Shown here: in pieces, positions 25,101 to 31,061 of the stretch
Layout: each line of letters begins with the position of its first letter
Numbering within the stretch: the first letter of the stretch is position 1
From: SFWF01 sp045539925
GTDB taxonomy: Bacteria; Bacillota; Clostridia; Oscillospirales; Acutalibacteraceae
DNA: 38,857 nt
Direction: 5' to 3'
NCBI GenBank assembly: GCA_045539925.1
Contig: JAZQGH010000140.1
Location: 1 to 38,857 of the forward strand
Notes under the pieces: model-generated
The model's database searches: none
Seen by the model: only the letters and a program-made list of their open reading frames with translations
What the model was told of the DNA's origin: nothing
Program-made: the position numbers and the translations under genes

Positions 25101-25844
25101 ATGGCATTTCAGACGGTGTTCAAGCGCTATGAAATTAAATATATGATGACCCTTGAACAGAAGCAAAAAGTGCTTGATGCAATGAAGCCGTATATGAAGC
25201 TGGATAAGTATGGGCGTACTACAATTCGAAATATTTATTACGATACCGATACCTATCTTTTGATTCGCCGTTCTATTGAAAAACCAACGTATAAGGAAAA
25301 ATTGCGTATACGAAGTTATAGCAGAGCCAAGCCGGACAGTACGGTGTTTGTAGAACTGAAGAAAAAATATAAACACGTGGTATATAAACGCCGTATTTCT
25401 CTTCCCGAAATAGAGGCAATGGAATGGCTTGGCAAAGAGCAACATTGTCACAAGCATACGCAGATATCCGAGGAAGTGGATTACTTCCTTGACTACTATA
25501 AAACTTTGCACCCTTCGGTTTTTCTTTCCTATGAGCGAGAAGCCTTTTATGCAAATGACGGCAGCGACTTCCGTGTGACCTTTGATGATAATATACTTTG
25601 CAGACAAGAGGATCTGTCTTTGGAATCCGAAGTATACGGAAAGCCGATCCTTCCCGAAGGAATGGTTTTAATGGAAATAAAGTGTTCGGGCGGTATTCCT
25701 CTTTGGATGACTCAGGTGCTTTCAAAGGAACATATCTACAAAACATCCTTTTCAAAATATGGAACGGCATATCGAACGATGATTTTTCCGCAAAACCATA
25801 AAATGAACTCATATAATATGATGGAGGTAACCACAAATGTTTGA
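25101..25844 (+). CDS. VTC-domain polyphosphate polymerase-like protein
   Basis: A 247-residue protein of the VTC group of triphosphate tunnel metalloenzymes. Residues that in yeast Vtc4 line the tunnel have visible counterparts: E11/K13 (YEIKY), R69 and R71 (LRIRSY), E85 and K87 (VFVELKKK), R146 (SYERE), E192/K194 (MEIK), and K214 and K219 (KTSFSKY). Vtc4 makes polyphosphate from ATP; bacterial members are largely uncharacterised. There is no SPX domain and no membrane helix in this protein, so regulation must differ from yeast. ATG 25101 follows CAGGAGG. It overlaps the DUF4956 gene by 8 nt and lies under the TTCAATC promoter. Confidence 0.85.
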   Translation: MAFQTVFKRYEIKYMMTLEQKQKVLDAMKPYMKLDKYGRTTIRNIYYDTDTYLLIRRSIEKPTYKEKLRIRSYSRAKPDSTVFVELKKKYKHVVYKRRISLPEIEAMEWLGKEQHCHKHTQISEEVDYFLDYYKTLHPSVFLSYEREAFYANDGSDFRVTFDDNILCRQEDLSLESEVYGKPILPEGMVLMEIKCSGGIPLWMTQVLSKEHIYKTSFSKYGTAYRTMIFPQNHKMNSYNMMEVTTNV

Positions 25845-26532
25845 AAATTTATTTAAAGGACTATTTGATACGGATTTAACTACGGTCATCAGCGTGACCG
25901 ATTTTCTTCTCTGCTTAGGGTGTTCTCTTGTATTAGGGCTTGTAATGGCGTTTGCCTATATGTACCGTACTCGCTATACCAAGAGTTTTGTTGTTACACT
26001 TGCCTTACTTCCGGCGGTCGTTTGCATCGTTATTATGATGGTCAACGGTAATGTAGGTGCAGGTGTTGCGGTGGCAGGTGCATTTAGTCTTGTCCGTTTC
26101 CGCTCTGTTCCCGGTACTGCAAAGGAGATCTGCACACTATTTCTCGCAATGGGCGCAGGTCTTATCGCAGGTATGGGTTATCTCGGCTTTGCGGCATTAT
26201 TTACTTTTGTTATGTGCATAATGTTCTTACTATACAACCATTTGGATTTTGGCGCAAAAAAGAATGCCGCAACCTACAAAACATTTACCATCGTTATCCC
26301 CGAAGATTTGGATTACACAGGTGTGTTCGATGATATTTTCAAAGCATATACTACTTCCTTTGACCTCGCCCGTGTAAAAAGCACTAATATGGGCAGTATG
26401 TTTAAGCTTACATACAACGTGGTTTTGCGTGATGTAACTAAGGAAAAAGAAATGATCGATAAACTTCGCTGTCGCAATGGCAATCTTGAAATCACCGTAT
26501 CGAAACAAGAAACTACGGTGACAGAGCTTTAA
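25837..26532 (+). CDS. DUF4956 membrane protein
   Basis: A 231-residue protein with three to four membrane helices in the first 135 residues (about 20-42, 49-68, 72-92 and 105-132) and a soluble C-terminal domain of about 90 residues. The segment GAGVAVAGAFSLVRFRSVPGTAKE is typical of DUF4956. This family is repeatedly found beside bacterial VTC-domain genes, but no function is established. Given the overlap with the VTC gene, it may anchor the polymerase at the membrane or help move its product; that is inference. Confidence 0.85.
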   Translation: MFENLFKGLFDTDLTTVISVTDFLLCLGCSLVLGLVMAFAYMYRTRYTKSFVVTLALLPAVVCIVIMMVNGNVGAGVAVAGAFSLVRFRSVPGTAKEICTLFLAMGAGLIAGMGYLGFAALFTFVMCIMFLLYNHLDFGAKKNAATYKTFTIVIPEDLDYTGVFDDIFKAYTTSFDLARVKSTNMGSMFKLTYNVVLRDVTKEKEMIDKLRCRNGNLEITVSKQETTVTEL

Positions 26533-26547
26533 TTTGAGGAGTGCTGT

Positions 26548-28389
26548 ATGAATAAATATATATCCATATTATTGGCTTTCGCTTTGGTGTGCTGTCTGCT
26601 TGCAGGCTGCGGAAAGCCAAGTGATAACGATGGAACAATCTATAATAGTAATAACGAATCAAGCATTACTGAACCATCAGGCATATCCTCCGATCCTGTG
26701 GATGTAGACTTTTCTCAGGCAGATGAGGATATGTTTACCGAACGTGATGGTAAAACGGAGTATGATGAAAGCAAAGCGGTTACTATTAAGCTGAACGGAA
26801 CATCGGCAATCTCAAGTTCCAACAGTGTAAAAATTTCCGGCAGTACTGTAACAATTACAGAAGAAGCAACCTATGTTATTTCAGGAACACTTACAGATGG
26901 TATGATTATCGTCAACGCTGAGGATACCGCTAAATTGCAGATCGTACTGAACGGCGTGGATATTACCAGCAAAACCTCTGCTGCTTTGTATGTTCTTGAA
27001 GCTGACAAGGTATTTGTAACTCTTGCAGACGGAAAAGCAAATACTCTTGCCAACGGCGGCAGTTTCACTGCAATTGATGAAAATAACATTGATGCCGCAG
27101 TATTCTCCAAACAAGACTTGACCTTCAACGGTTCAGGCAGTTTGACGGTGACCTCTCCTGCAGCACACGGTATTGTCTGCAAGGATGACCTCGTGTTCAC
27201 AGGCGGAACTTATACCTTAAATTCCGCATCTCACGGTCTGGATGCCAACAACAGTGTAAGAATTGCAAATGCAATACTTAACATTGATGCAGGCAAGGAC
27301 GGCATCCACTGCGAAAATACCGATGATGCCTCACTTGGCTTTATTTATATCTCTGACGGCACGATGAATATTGAAGCCGAGGGAGATGGTATCGCCGCAG
27401 GTGCTTATGTGCAGATTGAAAACGGCACTTTTGATCTTCTTATCGGCGGTGGCAGCGAAAACGGCTCTAATGCATCTTCCGGTAATTACGGCGGCTTTAT
27501 GGGCGGCGGTGGTCACGGCAGAATGCGGCCGGGCAGCTCACAAAGCTCAACCACCACAACAGATGAAAGCAGTACGAGTATGAAGGGCATTAAAGCAGCA
27601 AACAGTCTTCTGATCAGTGGCGGTACTTTTAAGATCCACTCTGCCGATGACTCTATTCATTCGGATGTATCTGCTACAATAAACGGTGGCACGTTTGAAA
27701 TCGCATCCGGTGACGATGCTATCCACGCAGAAGAAACTCTCACCATTACGGCAGGAACCTTCGATATTACCGAAAGCTATGAGGGTTTGGAAGCACTCAA
27801 CATTGATGTTAAGGGCGGAGACTTTAAGATTGTTGCCAGTGATGACGGACTTAATGCCGCAGGTGGAACCGATTCCAGTGGTACTACCGGTGGTCGTGAC
27901 GGTATGTTCGGTGGAGGTCACGGAGGCGGCCCCGGTGGTATAGGTGGCGGAATGTCCTCTGGCAACGGCAGTATCGTCATCTCCGGCGGTGATCTTTATG
28001 TAAAAGCATCCGGCGATGGAATTGATGCAAACGGAACACTTACGATATCGGGTGGATATACCGTTGTTACAGGGCCTACACAGGGCGATACCGCAACGCT
28101 TGATTATGACAGAAGCGCAACAATTACGGGCGGTACATTTATCGGCACAGGTGCATCCGGTATGGCGCAGACCTTTAGTGAATCCGAGCAAGGCGTTGTA
28201 GCGGTCAGCGTAGGTAATCAATCCGCTGGCACAAGCATTACGCTGAAGGATAAAAGCGGAAAGACAATTATCGAGTATGCTCCCGAATTATCTTTTGCAG
28301 TTGTGATTCTCAGCAGTCCCGATATTGTGTCCGGTGAGACCTATACCATTACGGTAGGTTCAGAGTCGGGAGAGTTTGAAGCAAGTTGA
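26548..28389 (+). CDS. Glycine-rich DUF4353-type (carbohydrate-binding) lipoprotein
   Basis: A 613-residue lipoprotein: signal peptide with lipobox LAGC (Cys21), a low-complexity linker (to about 70), then repeated parallel beta-helix-like rungs (ISGGTFKI, INGGTFEI, ITAGTFDI, ISGGDLYV) typical of the family annotated as carbohydrate-binding domain-containing/DUF4353. Two Gly-rich loops interrupt it (about 295-330 and 440-475). Expected on the outer face of the membrane. Such proteins commonly accompany VTC and DUF4956 genes in Firmicutes; ligand unknown. It follows DUF4956 by 15 nt and is the last gene before a strong terminator. Confidence 0.85.
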   Translation: MNKYISILLAFALVCCLLAGCGKPSDNDGTIYNSNNESSITEPSGISSDPVDVDFSQADEDMFTERDGKTEYDESKAVTIKLNGTSAISSSNSVKISGSTVTITEEATYVISGTLTDGMIIVNAEDTAKLQIVLNGVDITSKTSAALYVLEADKVFVTLADGKANTLANGGSFTAIDENNIDAAVFSKQDLTFNGSGSLTVTSPAAHGIVCKDDLVFTGGTYTLNSASHGLDANNSVRIANAILNIDAGKDGIHCENTDDASLGFIYISDGTMNIEAEGDGIAAGAYVQIENGTFDLLIGGGSENGSNASSGNYGGFMGGGGHGRMRPGSSQSSTTTTDESSTSMKGIKAANSLLISGGTFKIHSADDSIHSDVSATINGGTFEIASGDDAIHAEETLTITAGTFDITESYEGLEALNIDVKGGDFKIVASDDGLNAAGGTDSSGTTGGRDGMFGGGHGGGPGGIGGGMSSGNGSIVISGGDLYVKASGDGIDANGTLTISGGYTVVTGPTQGDTATLDYDRSATITGGTFIGTGASGMAQTFSESEQGVVAVSVGNQSAGTSITLKDKSGKTIIEYAPELSFAVVILSSPDIVSGETYTITVGSESGEFEAS

Positions 28390-28411
28390 TAATTTGCACA
28401 TAACAAGCAGT

Positions 28412-28450
28412 GGCGGCAGGGAGAACGATTCTCCTTGCCGCCATCTTTAT
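28412..28450 (+). terminator. Strong terminator of the VTC operon
   Basis: GGCGGCAGGGAGA (28412-28424) pairs over 13 positions (one G-T) with TCTCCTTGCCGCC (28430-28442) around ACGAT, followed by a T-rich stretch. Confidence 0.85.
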
Positions 28451-28571
28451 TATCTAGTTAATTTACTTGCTTTATAAATCACCGTTGATTATTATACTGA
28501 CAAAGTTGTTTGATGCTTTCGGGCGAAATTAAAGCAGATTGAAAATTTTTGAAAAAACTTGTATTTTTTAC

Positions 28572-28600
28572 TTGCCAAATGAAATATGCCCGATAATAAT
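28572..28600 (+). promoter_or_regulatory. Sigma-A promoter of the structured RNA locus
   Basis: TTGCCA at 28572-28577 and AATAAT at 28595-28600, each 5 of 6 consensus, spacer 17 nt. Nothing but non-coding sequence follows for about 1 kb. Confidence 0.6.
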
Positions 28601-29091
28601 ACAGACGTAACATTTGAAAGAGAACAAAGGAGGAGTTATAAATTGTCATTGCAATTCTGAATGAGCGATTTTCGATTGGGTTTAGGAAGGGCCTAATCTG
28701 AAACTCTTAAGAATATGCACCTATGTTTCTGCTGGAAACCGATCTCGATCGGAGAAACAGAGGTGATACGCAAGACGATTCTTTTAAGAGCAGTGTTGAG
28801 GTGTTTCTGTTGGCGAACCTTCAAGGGAGTATTATGCGCAGTATTCTCTGTTTTGATTTCTACTAATTGGAATGCCTAAGTTACTTATCCTGCACTAAAA
28901 AATATTTCTCCAATTAGATTTTAAGGATGAATCTGATAGGGGAGGGTAGGCACAATTGTTTCTACAGGAAGCCGATTTTAAATCGGAGAAACAAATGCCA
29001 ATGCGCAAGATGAATTTATAACGGGATTTTTATACCCTCAACTGCACGAAATGGATTATCATCATGCTAATAATAAATTGATTGATCATAT

Positions 29092-29104
29092 GGGATAACT
29101 ATGC
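29092..29104 (+). repeat. Exact 13-mer repeat, copy 1
   Basis: GGGATAACTATGC, repeated exactly at 29149-29161, 57 bp away, inside the candidate structured RNA. Confidence 0.8.
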
Positions 29105-29148
29105 GATTTTATAAACAGTTGCTCGCAATGCATTGTTTTAAAAACTAA

Positions 29149-29161
29149 GGGATAACTATGC
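29149..29161 (+). repeat. Exact 13-mer repeat, copy 2
   Basis: GGGATAACTATGC, identical to 29092-29104. Confidence 0.8.
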
Positions 29162-29215
29162 CCAAATTGCGTGGATGGAGTATGCAGTTAGCTTTTGATT
29201 AATTTCAGGCAATAC

Positions 29216-29244
29216 TTGAAAATTACATATTTTTCTGCTATAAT
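29216..29244 (+). promoter_or_regulatory. Sigma-A promoter of a small RNA candidate
   Basis: TTGAAA at 29216-29221 and TATAAT at 29239-29244, spacer exactly 17 nt. A perfect terminator lies about 90 nt after the expected start site. Confidence 0.75.
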
Positions 29245-29250
29245 AAGTAC

Positions 29251-29360
29251 AGTAAGAAAAGGCGATGAAAATTCGCCTAGAATCAAGGTTTTTGCCCAGG
29301 GTTCATTTTCGGGGAGTACACCCAAAAAATAAAGCACTTCTTCGGAAGTGCTTTATTTTT
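29251..29360 (+). ncRNA. Candidate small RNA of about 105 nt
   Basis: Bounded by the promoter at 29216-29244 and a Rho-independent terminator, with no reading frame that has a ribosome binding site. A 5' hairpin GGCGA (29261-29265)/TCGCC (29273-29277) is followed by a mostly single-stranded middle with GGGT/ACCC, then the terminator. Identity is unknown. Confidence 0.55.
29331..29360 (+). terminator. Rho-independent terminator
   Basis: AAAGCACTTC (29331-29340) pairs perfectly with GAAGTGCTTT (29345-29354) around a TTCG tetraloop, followed by ATTTTT. Confidence 0.9.
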
Positions 29361-29362
29361 AT

Positions 29363-29486
29363 CCAATCCGAAGGATTGGTATGTAATCGCCGTTAGGCGT
29401 ATGTAATCACGCGTAGCGTGTATGGCATCACCGCAGGTGTATTTCCTTTGGATTGATGACATACATTTCTTTGAAATGATTACATA
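29363..29486. repeat. Array of five short hairpins with constant linkers
   Basis: Perfect small hairpins with different stems: CCAATCC/GGATTGG (29363-29379), CGCC/GGCG (29388-29399), CACGC/GCGTG (29408-29420), CACC/GGTG (29429-29439), CATTTC/GAAATG (29464-29478). They are joined by TATGTAAT (29380, 29400) and TATGGCAT (29421). Around the last hairpin the linkers appear inverted: ATGACATA (29456) and ATTACATA (29479). The whole is thus a modular inverted structure, not coding. Confidence 0.8.
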
Positions 29487-29501
29487 CAATGCTTGTTTTG
29501 T

Positions 29502-29530
29502 TTGAAAAATGAAATTTTATGTGGTATAAT
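29502..29530 (+). promoter_or_regulatory. Sigma-A promoter of the flavodiiron gene
   Basis: TTGAAA at 29502-29507 and extended -10 TGGTATAAT (TATAAT 29525-29530), spacer 17 nt, 57 nt before the start codon. Confidence 0.8.
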
Positions 29531-29587
29531 AATCTAAATCGAAGCTTGAAATTTTCGATATAAATCAGCAATAGGTAAGGAGAAAAA

Positions 29588-30742
29588 ATGAACATAACAA
29601 AAGATATAAAATACATTGGCGTAAATGACCGCGAGATAGACCTGTTCGAGGGTCAGTATATTGTCCCTAACGGAATGTCATATAATTCTTATGCTATAAT
29701 CGACAAAAAAATCGCCATTATGGACACTGTTGACAAAAACTTTACAGACGAATGGCTCTCTAATATCGAAACCGCGTTAGAGGGCAGAAAGCCTGATTAT
29801 CTTGTCGTTCATCATATGGAGCCCGATCATTCAGCAAATATAATGAACTTTGCTGAAAAATATCCAGAGGCAGTTATTGTTGCTTCTGCCGCAGCATTTA
29901 AAATGATGAAAAACTTCTTCGGCACCGATTTTGCCGACAAGCGCATCATAGTAGGGGAGGATTCCACTCTTGAACTCGGCACTCATGCTCTCACATTTGT
30001 AACCGCTCCTATGGTTCATTGGCCTGAGGTGGTTGTATCTTACGACAGTCTCGATAAGGTGCTCTTTTCGGCAGATGGCTTTGGAAAATTCGGCGCTTTA
30101 GACGCTGAGGAAGACTGGGCGTGTGAAGCCAGAAGATACTATATCGGTATTGTCGGAAAATACGGCGCACAGGTACAGGCACTGCTTAAAAAGGCAGCAA
30201 ACCTTGATATTTCTATCATTTGTCCTCTGCACGGTCCCGTACTAACCGAAAATTTAAGTTATTATGTAAATCTGTATGATGTTTGGTCATCCTACCGTCC
30301 CGAGGAAGAGGGAGTAATGATTGCCTATACCTCGGTTTACGGTAATACTAAAAAAGCTGTAGAACTTCTTGCCGAAAAGCTTAGAGAAAAAGGTGCGACA
30401 AAGGTAGTCGTAAACGACCTAGCCCGTGAGGATATGGCAGAGGTGGTTGAAGATGCTTTCCGCTACAGCAAACTAGTACTTGCCACCACCACTTATAACG
30501 CAGATATTTTCCCCTTTATGAAGGAGTTTATAAATCATCTAACAGAGCGAAATTTCCAAAACCGTACAGTAGCCTTTATTGAAAACGGAAGCTGGGCACC
30601 TATGGCGGCAAAGGTTATGAAAAACAGTCTGGAAGGCTGTAAAAACCTTGACTTTGCAGAAAATGAGGTTAAAATTCTTTCTGCAGTAAGTGAAGAAAAT
30701 ATAGCTCAGCTCGGAGCACTTGCCTTAGAACTTTGCAAATAA
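29588..30742 (+). CDS. FprA-family flavodiiron protein
   Basis: A 384-residue A-type flavoprotein: N-terminal metallo-beta-lactamase-like domain (1-245) with the diiron ligands in H76-x-E78-x-D80-H81, a further His in MVHWPE and one in CPLHGPV, then a flavodoxin domain (about 250-384) with the FMN-binding loop TSVYGNTKK. Flavodiiron proteins reduce O2 to water and/or NO to N2O in anaerobes, receiving electrons from rubredoxin or NADH-linked partners, which are not encoded nearby. ATG 29588 follows AAGGAGAAAAA. It has its own promoter. Together with hslO it points to oxidative defence in an anaerobe. Confidence 0.94.
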   Translation: MNITKDIKYIGVNDREIDLFEGQYIVPNGMSYNSYAIIDKKIAIMDTVDKNFTDEWLSNIETALEGRKPDYLVVHHMEPDHSANIMNFAEKYPEAVIVASAAAFKMMKNFFGTDFADKRIIVGEDSTLELGTHALTFVTAPMVHWPEVVVSYDSLDKVLFSADGFGKFGALDAEEDWACEARRYYIGIVGKYGAQVQALLKKAANLDISIICPLHGPVLTENLSYYVNLYDVWSSYRPEEEGVMIAYTSVYGNTKKAVELLAEKLREKGATKVVVNDLAREDMAEVVEDAFRYSKLVLATTTYNADIFPFMKEFINHLTERNFQNRTVAFIENGSWAPMAAKVMKNSLEGCKNLDFAENEVKILSAVSEENIAQLGALALELCK

Positions 30743-30760
30743 AAATCTGAGGCTTAACTT

Positions 30761-30952
30761 ATGAAAATCAACCACGATTTCCATATTCATACGCATCTTT
30801 CCCTATGTGCCGACAAATCGGCAACTGCTGAGGCTTATGCAAAAATATTTAAGGAGCTTGGACTAAAGAAAGCGGTCGGTATATGGTCTGCCAGTATAGA
30901 AATCACCGATTTTACAGGGAAAAAAGCATATACCAATCCATATTTTATTTAA
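30761..30952 (+). pseudogene. Truncated PHP-domain gene
   Basis: The first about 40 residues (INHDFHIHTHLSLCADKSAT..., with HxH metal motif) match the N-terminus of PHP-domain phosphoesterases, which normally run to well over 200 residues. After LGLKKAVGI the similarity stops and the frame ends at 63 residues, directly before a terminator. The remainder of the enzyme is missing from the window, so this is most likely an internally deleted remnant following the flavodiiron gene by 18 nt. Confidence 0.65.
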
Positions 30953-30966
30953 AAATCTTATAAAAG

Positions 30967-31000
30967 TTAAAAAACAGGTGGCACTGCCATCTGTTTTTTG
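30967..31000 (+). terminator. Terminator after the PHP remnant
   Basis: AAAAACAG pairs with CTGTTTTT around an inner TGG/CCA hairpin, ending in a T run; closes the flavodiiron transcript. Confidence 0.78.
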
Positions 31001-31029
31001 TTGCAATACAACATGTTTTTTGGTACAAT
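31001..31029 (+). promoter_or_regulatory. Sigma-A promoter of recJ-rel
   Basis: TTGCAA at 31001-31006 and TACAAT at 31024-31029, spacer exactly 17 nt, about 30 nt upstream of the recJ start. Confidence 0.75.
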
Positions 31030-31061
31030 AATGTAATAATACCTATACGGAGGTGAGAAAT

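Larger units (their letters stand above)
28607..29205 (+). ncRNA. Candidate large structured RNA with tandem motifs
   Basis: About 600 nt with no plausible reading frame but much pairing. Motif copy 1 (28704-28790): outer stem CTCTTAAGAAT with ATTCTTTTAAGAG, then CACCT/AGGTG, then GTTTCT/AGAAAC, then CCGAT/ATCGG, with an 8-nt one-sided bulge GCTGGAAA. Copy 2 (28949-29015): GGCA/TGCC, GTTTCT/AGAAAC, CCGATT/AATCGG, bulge ACAGGAAG. After each, GCAAGAYGA is conserved. CTAATTGG (28863-28870) pairs with CCAATTAG (28910-28917). GGGATAACTATGC occurs at 29092 and again at 29149. A promoter precedes it; the 3' end is not defined and it may read into the terminator at 29331-29360. I do not recognise the class; large bacterial RNAs of the ROOL/GOLLD type are worth comparing. 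Confidence 0.5.

Noticed and set aside
25041..25836. Two minus-strand frames of about 187 codons
   Set aside because: Both lie opposite the VTC gene and are explained by its codon pattern; no motifs.
28607..29205. Short reading frames with a good ribosome binding site (AAAGGAGG at 28626)
   Set aside because: The frames that follow (TTG 28643, ATG 28661) end after 5 and 11 codons and show no recognisable peptide.
29255..29285. Fluoride riboswitch-like start (AGGCGATG...TTCGCCT)
   Set aside because: The first hairpin resembles the 5' part of the fluoride aptamer, but the rest of the consensus is not visible and no crcB or fluoride-related gene follows; a terminator does.
29363..29486. CRISPR array
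   Set aside because: Repeats are only 8 nt, the variable parts are palindromes, and no cas gene is present.
29283..29616. Minus-strand frames of 68 and 62 codons across the hairpin array
   Set aside because: They run through the terminator, palindromic array and promoter of the next gene, and have no ribosome binding site or familiar sequence.
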